A stretch of DNA of 64,000 nucleotides, from positions 115,959,641-116,023,640 of the forward strand of contig NC_045428.1 of NCBI RefSeq assembly GCF_902635505.1. The letters run 5' to 3'. The position numbers were made by a program, and so were the translations under genes. How positions within the stretch are numbered: the stretch's first letter is position 1; every line of letters starts with the position of its first letter. The notes beneath the pieces are model-generated. The model did no database searches. It was not told the DNA's origin and saw nothing but the letters and a program-made list of their open reading frames with translations. The stretch is from Sarcophilus harrisii. Taxonomy: Eukaryota > Chordata > Mammalia > Dasyuromorphia > Dasyuridae. Below are positions 33,121-43,615 of this stretch, one piece after another.

Positions 33121-33409
33121 AATGCCTACTTATATCAGCAGTTCACAACCATTCCAAGACTTACTTGGTCAGTTCATGAATTTCTAGAGGCAAAAAACCC
33201 CAAAACAAAACCAAATCTTTTGGTGGCTAAACTTCTGGTGATGAAACTCTGTATGTGCACTTATGCACATACATATGCTATGTTATTGGACCAGTATTTG
33301 AAGCTTGGACGGAACTGCCAGAATTTGTATTCTATTGGCCCAGTTTGGAAGAACCCCAAATTATCTGCAAATCATGATTTGACACTGGAATAGTATTTTA
33401 ATGTAGAAA

Positions 33410-34140
33410 ACCAATCAACAAGCATTTAATGCAGGCTTCCTAGGAAGGAAGGAAAAAAAGCACAAGCATTTATTAAGTATCTACTATGTAAAAGGCATTA
33501 TCACAAAGTGCTTTACATGTATTATATGATTTAGTCCTCGCAGCAACCTTTCAGAATAGCTACTATTGTCCCCATTTTATAGTAGAGGGAAGTGAGGCAG
33601 AACTTAAATGACTTTTTCAGAATTACACAGCAAGCGTCTGCAGGATTTGAACTCATGTTTTCCTAACTTTAGATCCAGCACTCTATCCTCTGACTCTATT
33701 AGCTGCTTTGTTGCTTAGGAACCAGGCAGTATGTTAGATAAAATGAATTAATATCTGCCTTCAAGGAGCTGATATTCTAGCTGGGGCTAGACACATATGT
33801 ATGTAATTATGGACAAAGTAAGTATGAAGTAATCTCTTGGCAGGAGGAACTGGTGCCTCATGCAATGAGAATATGTTAGAGAATACTTTAGTTATACTTT
33901 TAAGGCAATTGGGGAGTTTAAGAAATGAGGTAAAGAAGGAATTCATTCTGGGCATAGGTTATAGATTGCACAAAGGCATAAAGATATCTTGTGTCAGGAA
34001 CAGTTTTGTTGGAACACAGGGTATGTGACAGGGAGTAATATATAACATATTTAGAAAGGTAGACAAGAATTAGGTTGTAAAGAATTTTAAATGGCAAAAA
34101 AAGGCCCTTGAGTTTGATCCAAGAGACAATAGGGAGCTTT
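33410..34140 (-). mobile_element. L2 LINE, 3' region, minus strand, split by MIR
   Basis: 33410-33443 (ACCAATCAACAAGCATTTAA) is the terminus. 33715-34140 continues with CTGCCTTCAAGGAGCTGATA, GCACAAAGGCATAAAGATAT, GGAACACAGGGTATGTGACA and GAGTTTGATCCAAGAGACAA, all antisense L2 C-terminal/3' text. A MIR copy sits between the two parts. Confidence 0.75.
33453..33712 (-). mobile_element. MIR SINE, minus strand
   Basis: CATTTATTAAGTATCTACTA, AGTGCTTTACATGTATTATA, CATTTTATAGTAGAGGGAAG, CAGAATTACACAGCAAGCGT and CCAGCACTCTATCCTCTGAC give a nearly complete antisense MIR inside L2. Confidence 0.85.
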
Positions 34141-34229
34141 TCCAGCTAACTTCTCTCACTTCCATTTGGAAACTAGACACAGCAGGGCTTGATATAATAG
34201 CTCTTGTGGTCTTCAGTCATCCATTAAAT

Positions 34230-34315
34230 TGAAGCGATGCCAAAAGTAGGTGGAACTTTTTATGTTCTTAGGTGACCAGGAGGTTGTCATCAAAGATGGT
34301 CCTACTGACAATTTT
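34230..34315 (+). repeat. unnamed dispersed repeat, copy 2
   Basis: GATGCCAAAAGTAGGTGGAA followed by GTGACCAGGAGGTTGTCATC and AAAGATGGTCCTACTGACA parallels 32945-33032, about 1.28 kb away in the same orientation. Confidence 0.55.
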
Positions 34316-34329
34316 GTTGCCATTTAGAG

Positions 34330-35525
34330 AATACTAATCTCTGTTGTGGAGAAATAAGGATATCTGGTTCTATCGTTTGTAGGTTTTTGGGAAAAGATTT
34401 CTGAATTGGATATGTTGAATTTGAAATGAGTAGAAGATATCCAATTTGAAATATCTAGCAGACAGATGTTGATATTGGATAGACAATAAAAGCATAATAT
34501 AAATACATAAAAGAGATAAGGTAATTTTATATGGGAAGTCAATAGCAATTGAGGGCATAGGGAGTCCTCCTGTGCTTGAACTGAATCTCAAAGGAAGCCA
34601 GAGACTTCAAGAAATTGATGTGAAGATGAAGAATATTCCAGACATGGGGAATATCCAGTATAATAGAATGGAGATGAAGTAGCATTGTGTGAAGAACAGA
34701 AAGTGGGCTAGTATGACTTATACTAGTACAGTACAGTAGGGAGATATCATGTATGAGAAGACTGGGGAAGCAGGAATTGGTCAGATTGTGAAGACTTTTA
34801 AATGCTAATTGAGAGCAGCTAGGTGGTGTAGTGGATTGATCACTGGTCATGGGAACAGGAAGACATAAATTCAAATCCAGACTCAGATATTTACTGTGTA
34901 ACCTTGGGTAGGTCACTTAGCCATGATACCTCAAAGAAAACTGGGAAATTTGCATTTGATCTTAGAGGTGGTGATTGTCCTTTTGGGCTCAAACTTACAT
35001 CATTATGTTGAGGTTAAGATACAGTGTGTTTGACTGTGGTTGATCCTAGAGGTAGTAGGAATCTACTGAAGTTTATTGATTAAGGGGTGATATGACACTT
35101 TAGGAAAATCTCTTTGGTGGTTGTATAGTGACTGAATTTGAAGAGAAGCATAAGGTAAGGAGTCCCATTAGGAGATAGTATTGGCAAAAGATCCTAAATT
35201 AATGTATGAGAGAGCTGTTGTGGCAATAGAAATGACAAGATTTAGCAGCTAATTGGATATCTGGGGTGAGTGAGAATGAGAAATCCAAGATGACATTAAG
35301 GTGATGTGTGACTAGAAGGATGGATGAATCCTCAAGAATACAGAAGAGGGAAAGAATGAGTTTTGTTTTAGATGTGATGCCTTTAGGATTTCCATGGAGC
35401 AGTTTGAAATGTTTGATTGGATGTTGGTGAAGGAAGAATGAGTTCAACACTAAATTTGGATATATAAATTTGGAAATCATCTACATAGAGATGGTAATTG
35501 AAATCATGAGTTGTAAAGTCATCAA
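34330..35525 (-). mobile_element. L2 LINE, ORF2 C-terminal region, minus strand
   Basis: Antisense L2 text in order: ATATCTAGCAGACAGATGTT, GAAGAATATTCCAGACATGG, GCATTGTGTGAAGAACAGAA, GATTGTGAAGACTTTTAAAT, AATCTCTTTGGTGGTTGTAT, AGCAGCTAATTGGATATCTG, GAGAAATCCAAGATGACATT, GTTTTAGATGTGATGCC. Probably more than one L2 copy, since terminal and internal segments recur. Interrupted by a SINE at 34805-34960. Open frames on the minus strand (up to 125 codons) are this element's decayed coding remains and their shadows. Confidence 0.78.
34805..34960 (+). mobile_element. marsupial CORE-SINE, plus strand
   Basis: GAGCAGCTAGGTGGTGTAGT, GGATTGATCACTGGTCATGG, ATAAATTCAAATCCAGACTC AGATA, TGTGTAACCTTGGGTAGGTC ACTTAG is the tRNA-like head and core of the common marsupial SINE, inserted in antisense L2. 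Confidence 0.85.
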
Positions 35526-35534
35526 ATGAAAGTG

Positions 35535-35762
35535 TATAATAATTACAACTATAACAACTAGTAAAGCTAATGATTTATAATTATTATTTCAGTTGATCTT
35601 CATAACCTTGTGAGGTCCACTTTATAGATGAGGAAACTGAGGCAGACAGTGGTTAAGTAACTTGCCTAGGATCACACAGCTAAGAAATGCTGAGACTGGG
35701 TTTGAATTCAGGTCTTCCTGCCTCAAGGTCCCATGTTCTATTCACCGAGTCACCAACTGCCC
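35535..35762 (-). mobile_element. MIR SINE, minus strand
   Basis: TTTATAATTATTATTTCAGT, CTTCATAACCTTGTGAGGTC, AGATGAGGAAACTGAGGCAG, CTTGCCTAGGATCACACAGC and GGTTTGAATTCAGGTCTTCC make a near-complete antisense MIR. Confidence 0.88.
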
Positions 35763-35960
35763 CAGAGCCAGGAAGACCTGATTCAAACTCAGACTCAGAC
35801 ACTTAATATCTGTGTGATCCTGGGCAAGTCTTACAAAAAAGAATCCACTGGAGAAAAAAATAGCAAAGCACTCTAATATCTTTGCTAAGAAAGCTTCATG
35901 ACAGATATGGTCACGATCACGAAGAGATAGACACAAAGGAATGACTGAACAATAACTTCC
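35763..35960 (+). mobile_element. MAR1-type CORE-SINE, plus strand
   Basis: GAGCCAGGAAGACCTGATTC AAACTCAGACTCAGACACTT, TGTGTGATCCTGGGCAAGTC, CTGGAGAAAAAAATAGCAAA, ATGGTCACGATCACGAAGAG and GAATGACTGAACAATAAC run from head to RTE-like tail. A further antisense SINE scrap (CTAACTCCAGGCCCAGAGTT) follows at 35960-36000. Confidence 0.85.
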
Positions 35961-36004
35961 TAACTCCAGGCCCAGAGTTCTGTTCATTGAGTTACCAGAG
36001 CCTT

Positions 36005-36137
36005 ATAGAAGTGTGGAGAAGTTTATGGAGCCTTCTAAGAATAATGTTTTTGAATGCATTAAAAATAGGATTATGAAGGAAACAAATTATGTTAATATAT
36101 AGATATCAGAATACTAAAGTAAAATAAGTTCACTGAA
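36005..36137 (+). mobile_element. hAT-type non-autonomous element, plus strand
   Basis: AGTTTATGGAGCCTTCTAAG AATAATGTTTTTGAATGCAT, AGGATTATGAAGGAAACAAA TTATG and ATATCAGAATACTAAAG match the family's 5' half. Both ends are missing. Confidence 0.65.
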
Positions 36138-36139
36138 TC

Positions 36140-38330
36140 TAGGCTCTAGTTCTGACTTTTTGTCAAACGTTTTCCATGATAATGGCAAATAATCATTGCA
36201 AACATGTCTCTGCTTTATGTCTTATTTGAGGTTATGAAAATTACCTTTTTTTGTGTTTATCAAGCATTTTAAAAATTTTTGTATAAAGGAAACATATTTT
36301 TAGAAAAAAGCTTTTAAGACTACATTTTTCTCCAGCAAATTAAATTATTCCTGTTTTTCTAAATAATCAACAATCAATATGCATGGTTATTTCTTTGTAC
36401 CTTTTAGTCAATTGTATAACTTCAAATATATGATCTACTATAGAATGTTATTTGCAAAAATATGCTTACTCCACTTTTCTTATCAAGGGGCCTTTGATAC
36501 ACATACACACACATATATCTATATATCTATATATAGTATTCTTATAAGTATATGGCAAGTTTGGGAAAACATGCATATGAGTTTATAATTGATATTCTCT
36601 TGAAGTCTTATTTTTTTACTCATATCTGTTATTTTCCAATCATTCTGTATTTGTCTTTTCTCATATGTCTTGAGAAATGATACCTCGTGTGGATGATGGA
36701 GTTTGTGAACATACATAAATGTACACTCTAAATTGCATCAACTCCAGGCAGATATTCTGCCTGGTTATCATTGCATTGGTCTGAAAACAACTGCTTTTTC
36801 CATTTGTGTATGTGTAAGTCCTATTTATCATATAGTCTGCTAGAGCATTTTAGACTAAAATAGTGACACTTATTGATAATTGAAAATAGTTTACTATAGA
36901 AATGCTGTAGAAATCTTAATAACGCTTTTCCATTTTTCATCTGTTTATTTTCTTTCATCTTTAAATCATTCAAGATAAGTAAACTTAATTATCTAACTAA
37001 TGTAATTATAAACTAATTTTTTCCTCCATTACTTCTTGCTGTCCCACAAGGTGATTCTGCTCATAACCTTCTACCATTATTTACTCCGTATGATTTCACA
37101 AATTAGTTTGTGTTTTAAAATGGTATTGCCCTTGACTGACTTATCTATCTCTTTGGAAAGGAGATTAAATGTTTGTTAGCCAATGTTAGGATGATTTTGC
37201 CTACTTGGGTTTTGGTAATTTCTTCACATGATTTAAATTTTCTTAGGAAATGATTATAATTTGTATTGAACTTTTTTCCTATTTTCTCCCTCAATAGTTT
37301 ATTTAAACAGCTCATGTTGGAACTGTTGCAATACTTGTAGTCTCACTTTTATAATTTCTTTAAAATTGGTATTGATTTTTATCTTTGATTGTTTGACTTT
37401 ATAAACTGACACCTAATTCAGAAGTGAACCACAGTTTGGTTAACTAATTATTTCTTTTCATTAAGATGTACTTTTAACTTTAATACTTTGGGCAACATAG
37501 CTAGAACATGCCATCTTTAGCTACATGGTCACTGGTTCAAGCGAGATGTAGTAAATTTTATTTTTTGTGAAATCAAGTGATATTCATCGTTTTCAGAATA
37601 TCTGAACTTTCCTGATACTATTCATGATACATTGGCATGAAACTTTTGCATAGTTCACAAACATTTGGCCTCATGCGAATGCATATTTTTATACCATCCT
37701 CCTTTATGCGTTCTTCTGCATTGCTGTATTAAATGTAAATATACAGCTCTAACCCCTCCCCAAAAGATCAAACCTGAACTAAATCCTAGGCAACATAAAT
37801 ATGAAAACCCTAAAATACTCACAAGACATTAATATCAAATGTTTCTTGGCTACAACTGTAACTGACATAAAGGGGTTCTAAGATAATTTCTGTGGATGCT
37901 GAGTATGATGATTTCTAAGTATAAACATTTCCACTAGGTTCAGTATTTGCACAATTTGCAAGGCCTAAAAATCAGTGACTGAGGAAATGAATAGACTAGT
38001 AAGGCAATATGAATTCAGGCCAGCTTTTATAGGACTGACATTTTCTTTAATGCCAAAGCAAATGAAGTTTAATTCAGTAAGAGAGAGTTTGGAGGAAGAT
38101 AAAATTTTAGCCAGTTTCCTGAGAAAGGTGAATCAAGTAAAGAAAGAACACTCAGACTAAAAATGAATAAAACTTTAACTAATTAATCCATATCTCAACT
38201 TCTTTCTCTCATATTCTGAAGGTGGGCTGGTCAAGAATAGCTAGGGACAGAGTTACTTCTCTAATAACCTTGCCCAAGATGATCCATAGTAGGACAACCT
38301 ACCCTTAGAGTCTTTTCAGACTATTAATCA
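36140..38330. other. AT-rich single-copy sequence, no gene
   Basis: About 2.2 kb with no recognised mobile element. A mixed ACAC/ATATCT tract lies at 36497-36535. A 61-codon charged open frame at 37975-38160 has a plausible composition but no known relatives, start context or splice signals that I can defend. Confidence 0.45.
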
Positions 38331-38334
38331 TCTC

Positions 38335-39245
38335 TATTACTTTTTGTAAGTGATATTTACATCATGAATGAAATCTAAGATTTCATTAGCTTTTTTTTTG
38401 TGCCATATCTGCCATGAGTCATATTGATTCATGTTGAGTTTATAGCACACAAAATATCTTTTTTTCTGACAAGCTTTTCTCTAGCTAAATCTCCCCAATC
38501 ATATGTTCATGAAGATGAGGTTTTGAATACAATAATAACAATTCATATTCCAAATGAATTTTATCTGATTTGATTTAATCTAGTGTTCTAGGTTTTTGTG
38601 AACTTTATGTATTTTGATTTTGCCCTCAAATATTTTAGCTATACTTACCAGTTTTGTGTTATTTGCATTACATTTATACCTGTATTCAAGTCATTGATTA
38701 CAATAAACTTAGACAGCATAAGGTCAAGGTCTGATCCCTGGGATATTCCATTAGAGATTTACTAGATCGATATCAAGCCATTAATGGCACATCCATTCAT
38801 TTAATTCTACTTCCATTTAACTTGGGTACCTTTTAAACTGTTTCTCTCCTTCCTCCCCTTTTTAGGAGAGATTTTGGCAAAATCCAGGCAAATTATATGG
38901 ACAGCCTTTCTCTCTCTAGTATAAAAATTATAAAAACAGAGATTAGTCTAACAAGAACAGTTCTTTATGATGCCATTTTGATTCTTTGTAAAATTTACCA
39001 TTTTTTTTTCAGATATTTACTTACTATTTTTTTTTAAATATTTACTACATTTTTTACAGGAATCAAAGTTGAGTGCATTGACTTTTAGTTTGCATTACCC
39101 TCTATTCCCATTTTTTTTTTTTTGAGAACTGTAACATTTTCCTTTCATCAGTCTGGGGTAGTTCCATCATTCTCCAGGATCTTTCAAAAATTACTAACAG
39201 TGGCTCATCAATCAATGAGCCATTAATCACAATGGTCTTTCCTTT
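38335..39245 (-). mobile_element. CR1/L3 LINE, minus strand
   Basis: Antisense L3/CR1 text in order: GATTTCATTAGCTTTTTTTT, CATGTTGAGTTTATAGCACA, CAGTTTTGTGTTATTTGCAT, TCAAGTCATTGATTACAATA, AGGTCTGATCCCTGGGATAT TCCATTAGAGA, TTTTTTGAGAACTGTAACAT and TCTCCAGGATCTTTCAAAAA TTACTAACAGTGGCTCA. Very diverged, no frame left. Confidence 0.75.
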
Positions 39246-39249
39246 CATA

Positions 39250-40125
39250 TTGGGTAAGTCTTTTTGAAAAAAAAAGAAAACACAACATGTTGGTTTTGAG
39301 CTCTTTATGTCTCTACATCAGTCTCTCCAGGTCATTTTTGTTTTTCTTTCTGTTTAGATTTATTTTCATTAATGTCTTCAGAATTTCATTCTTGAGAGTT
39401 TCTCATCCCTCGTGCATTTCTTTCACTAAAAGAATGTTAGACCATGGGAACATATCTATTCTTCCTCTCTGAAACTTTGATATTTGTCTTCTTCAAATTC
39501 AGAATTCAAGTCAAACTATGCCTTAACTTTCCTCTCCTCTGTTACAAATTATAAGACACAGTAGTAATTTTTCTCAAATGTTTCCAAAATATTTTACCAT
39601 AGTAAAAATGTAGTAAAAGTATGTAGTTGATTAGAATAAGATCATGAATAAAGTTTTTCTTTAGTCCCATGAAGGATGAAATTATTTATTGCTATTTTTT
39701 CCCAGAAAGAAACTTCTAGGAGATTTCTAAATAATTGAAGTCCCAAATGGCTATTATTGCAGTATTAGATATCTGTCTGAGTCATCCTTTTTGTCCCAAA
39801 CTTCTCATTTATTTCCTTTTCCTTTACAGATAGACATATTCAGATGACAATATAATTTCTGTTTCTACCTCCGATGACCTTCATCTATTTAGAATCTACC
39901 ATCCTTCCCTATTGTGGTCCTTAGAGTTCCTCATATGATAATTTGCATCTTCATCTTAGACAGTGCTACTTTTTGTCTTCATTCTTGTGCCATAATTCTT
40001 GTCTCAGGAAGTTACCAATCACTGCTTCTCATCTCTTCCTTTGATAGTGTATCCTACCTAATAGCACCTCTGGATCCACACCATTATTCCTTAGAGTACA
40101 AACAGTTGATTCATTGAAAAGATCT
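39250..40125. other. unclassified, pyrimidine-rich, no gene
   Basis: May be further decayed LINE, given the LINE neighbours, but I cannot match it. No credible coding frame. Confidence 0.35.
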
Positions 40126-40129
40126 TGCC

Positions 40130-40372
40130 TAGGAGTTCTTAATTTGGGGATCTGTATATTTGTTTTATTAAGAAGTTTTAATTATTGCATTTCAATATAA
40201 TTGATTCCTTTGTAATCCTACATACTCTATCTTATGTATTTAAAAAAATATTCTAAGAGACAATGTCAAACTTAAAGATTAAATCTGGAGAGAAATCTAT
40301 ATTATATGTCAAACATATTAATATTGTTTTAGATGCTTCACTAGACTGCCATAGAGGTTAAAAACCCTTGCT
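40130..40372 (-). mobile_element. hAT-type non-autonomous element, minus strand
   Basis: AGGAGTTCTTAATTTGGGGA at the left, TTGCATTTCAATATAATTGA TTCCTTTGTAATCCTACATA and AAAAATATTCTAAGAG in the middle, and TCACTAGACTGCCATAGAGG TTAAAAACCCTTG at the right, with inverted ends. An internal patch near 40275-40330 interrupts the family sequence. Confidence 0.68.
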
Positions 40373-40374
40373 CT

Positions 40375-42005
40375 TGCTCCTTATAAGTATTTTTCTTTCT
40401 TTTAAGTATTTAGCAGTCCTTATTTTTTTCCTCTGTATCATTGCCAACCTCATGACACATTAGAATTTCCCTCTAATTCTTGAGATATCTTTGCTCTCCT
40501 TTTCTTTGTAATGAAGTCCCCCTTTCATTTTTTCAAGTAATATAATTCTCTCTGATATCCTAGTCAGACATTCCTTGAGCTCCTTTACCTCCTATTCTGG
40601 AAGAGAAACTAGTCTTCTCTTTGGGCATAAATAACAGTCGCTTGGCCATGGATGAAATGAAAACATTGTAAACTCTACTCAGTTCACTGCAAACTATATC
40701 TGCTTCTCATAACTGCATGAAGTAAGATCCTCCATATTTTATTGCTTTTGCATACAACTCCCTCCAAGACTTGCTTGTCGGACTTTTGACCCAAGAATTG
40801 CTGCTGTCCTTACTTTATTGGATTTTTTTCACCTTGTAAGAACTTTGACAGATCCCTAGATTTATTTTTCCTAACTTTTTACCTCATCTCACCAGTTTGT
40901 CTTATCAACGTATCTCATTTATGTTGACTAGTTTTCACCAAGCTTCCTTGATGTCTTAGTCTTTCTCCAAGCTCTGAATCCACCTTCACATCTGAATGAT
41001 AATTGGCTTATCTTTTTATTGATATCCTATTGCCCTACCTTTGCTCCAAAAGATTTTAATATGTAGTAACTACTAATATTTTATTCTGATTTTAATAAAA
41101 TTAATTACTATTTAATTAATTACCATAATGCTATTAATTAAACCTCCTTTTGGCTTTCAAATCTTCCTTCTCCTCCTCAGGTGCTTTTGAATTCTGCTTC
41201 TTTCAGTTTGAGTTTTTCCTTTCTGTTAGCTTCTTAGGTCCTCCCACATTCCTGATTCAATCTCTGGACTTCTTTAAAATTCCCCAATTCTTTAAATCTT
41301 GATCATGATTCCTTCTGTATTTTTCTTCAACTCAAGTCCTTCCCTTATTTCTTCTATACAAACTCTGTATATTGAACCTGAAAATCAGAAATCATATAGG
41401 ACAGGATGTTTTTGAAGCAAAAGAGGCATTAAGAGAGTTTTCAAAAATATTTATACCAAAAATTTGCAAAGAGAAACTTTGCAGATAGTAATAATAATAA
41501 TAAAAGTTAGCATTTACATCAAGTTTTTAGATTTGCAAAATATAAAATTTCATTTCATAGAATATTTAATTATTAAATAATTTTTAATCATATGACACTG
41601 AATATTTAATCATTTAATAAACATTTGTTAGCTTGAACTGGATTGAATTTAAGCTGAAAGGAATATTTCATGAATTTTTATGATCAATCCTAGAAGATCT
41701 ACTCTTAACTCAACTCTCTGAACCAAGAGAAAGGAAGATAAGGCTAGCATAAGAAAAATGCTTAAAAATAAATTCTTCTATCCTGCGTGCTAATATTCTT
41801 TTCAACTCATTGTTTTTACTGCCTCTTATGGAAGTAATCTAATGTACCAAATGTACCAAAGTCCAGTATCCACTTCATAACTGATTGGTAATTGACTTAT
41901 CTTTTTTTAAAATTAATAACATATTGTCTTCATCATAGAAAATTTTAATATTTAATACTTACATTTTTTACAGCTACCACTATTCTATATTATTTGTTTT
42001 TAGCT
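40375..42005. other. unclassified, pyrimidine-rich, no gene
   Basis: T/C-rich DNA resembling worn L2 in tone, but without firm landmarks. Two segments (about 40998-41070 and 41878-41950) share the wording 'aattg(g/a)cttatcttttt...attttaatat', possibly copies of one repeat. Confidence 0.35.
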
Positions 42006-42179
42006 TCATTATTTAATGAGTACCTAGTTTCTACTATCATAAGAGATTTATTTCATCCCTGGCTCATTCCATCCTGCTTACAAACATGTCCAAATCTCCC
42101 CTCTCCCTTAAAAACTTTTACCACTCTACCATTCCCTCAAGATGTTACCCTAAAATTTCTCCCTTTTTCAGCCAGATAC

Positions 42180-42180
<1 letters not shown>

Positions 42181-42211
<31 letters not shown>
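42181..42211. repeat. 31-bp poly-A run
   Basis: Uninterrupted run of 31 A inside L2, with no SINE or LINE body on its left. It could be the remnant tail of a very short retroposon insertion or microsatellite growth. Confidence 0.95.
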
Positions 42212-42214
<3 letters not shown>

Positions 42215-42486
42215 TTCCACATACATTGCTTCCACTTTCTCACTGTTGCTTGCTCCTTAACCCTTTTCAGTCTGTTTCTGTCTCCATTTTCCTGAGTTTT
42301 AATCCGATTATCTGCTTTCATCTCTATTTGGATAACCTACAACTTTCTCAAATTCAACATAAGCCAAACCCACATCATTATCTTCCCTTCTAAATCAACC
42401 CCACTTTCTAACATGTTTGTTACTATAAAATGGACCATTATTTCCCTAGTTAACCCAAGTTCTTAAATTCTTAGATTAATCTAAGG

Positions 42487-42685
42487 CAGTGGTTCTCAAA
42501 GTATGGTCTAGTGAACCCTGGGGATCTCTGAAATCCTTTTAGAGGGTCTACAAATTCAAAAATAATTTTTATTTCCAATATGGTAAATGTCTATAAATAT
42601 AACCCAGATAAACAAAAACACTTTATAGAGATCCTCAATAATTAATAGGATAAAGATACTGAAAACAAAAGTTTGAGAACCACTG
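42487..42685 (+). mobile_element. hAT-type non-autonomous element, 199 bp, intact ends
   Basis: Terminal inverted repeats are exact over 14 bases (CAGTGGTTCTCAAA and TTTGAGAACCACTG). An exact 8-bp target-site duplication ATCTAAGG (42479-42486 and 42686-42693) is diagnostic of hAT transposition. The interior (TAAATGTCTATAAATATAAC CCAGATAAAC, GAGATCCTCAATAATTAATA) resembles mammalian Zaphod/Charlie-type relatives. No transposase, so it would have been moved in trans. Confidence 0.93.
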
Positions 42686-42965
42686 ATCTAAGGGTTATCT
42701 GTGACTCATTTTTTCTCTCCTTCCCATTCCATATTCAATTAGCTGCCCAATCTTCTTAATTTAATCTAAGATCTCTTGCATCTCTCTCTTCTACTCATAT
42801 CACAACCACCATAGTTTTGCCATTTATCATATCTTGCCTGAGTATTACAATATCTTGATAATTTGTTTTCCTGAATTTAATCTCTCCCTTTCCCTTTCTT
42901 CCTCCACACATCTGACAAATGGCTATTTGCCTGACCCTTGTGTAACCATCTCATTCCCCTTCATT

Positions 42966-43527
42966 GAAAGAAGCTTCACCTGGAGAGACTTACAAGAACT
43001 GATGCTGAGTGAAACGAGCAGGGCCAAGAGATCATTACATACTTCAGCAACAAAACTATATGATGACCAATTCTGATAGACTTGGCCATCCTCAGCAATG
43101 AGATCAACCAAATCATTTCCAATGGAGCAGTAATGAACTGAACCAGCTATGCCCAGCGAAAGAACTCTGGGAGATGACTAAAAACCATTACATTGAATTC
43201 CCAGTCCCTATATTTATGCCCACCTGCATTTTTTATTTCCTTCACAGGGTAATTATACACTATTTCAGAGTCTGATTCTTTTTGTACAGCAAAATAACGG
43301 TTTGGTCATGTATACTTATTGTGTATCTAATTTATATTTTAAAATATTTAACATTTACTGGTCATCCTGCCATCTGGGGTGGGGGTAGGGAGAAAGAGGG
43401 GAAAAATTGGAACAAGAGATTTGGCAATTGTCAATGCTGTAAAGTTACCCATACATATAACCTGTAAATAAAAAGCTATTAAATAAATAAAAAAAAAAAA
43501 GAAATAAAAAAAAAGAAAGAAGCTTCA
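42966..43527 (+). mobile_element. L1 3' end with 13-bp target-site duplication
   Basis: A 5'-truncated L1 insertion (42979-43514) flanked by exact GAAAGAAGCTTCA (42966-42978 and 43515-43527). It opens in the last ORF2 codons (GACTTACAAGAACTGATGCT, GAGTGAAACGAGCAGGGCCA) and ends in 3' UTR with AATAAAAAGCTATTAAATAA and poly-A. It holds a G-quadruplex motif at 43376-43401. It looks younger than the L2 it interrupts. Confidence 0.95.
43376..43401 (+). other. G-quadruplex motif in L1 3' UTR
   Basis: Four G-runs (GGGG, GGGGG, GGG, GGGG) with loops of 1, 2 and 7 bases lie in the 3' UTR, sense strand. G-rich polypurine tracts at this place are a known trait of mammalian L1s. Confidence 0.8.
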
Positions 43528-43560
43528 GTGACTCCTCAATTACCCTTAAGAAAAAAAAAA

Positions 43561-43615
43561 TGCTTCCTAGCTGTGTGACCCTAGATAAGTCACTTAACCC
43601 CAATTGCCTTGGGGG
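43561..43615 (+). mobile_element. CORE-SINE fragment, plus strand
   Basis: CTAGCTGTGTGACCCTAGAT AAGTCACTTAACCCCAATTG CC is the core of the common marsupial SINE. It is bounded by A-runs on both sides. Confidence 0.8.

Noticed and set aside
34539-34916. 125-codon minus open frame
   Set aside because: Lies on an L2 copy and crosses into a SINE; decayed LINE text, not a host gene.
37975-38160. 61-codon charged open frame
   Set aside because: Composition is protein-like but there is no homology I can name, no splice signals and no clear start context; length is expected by chance.
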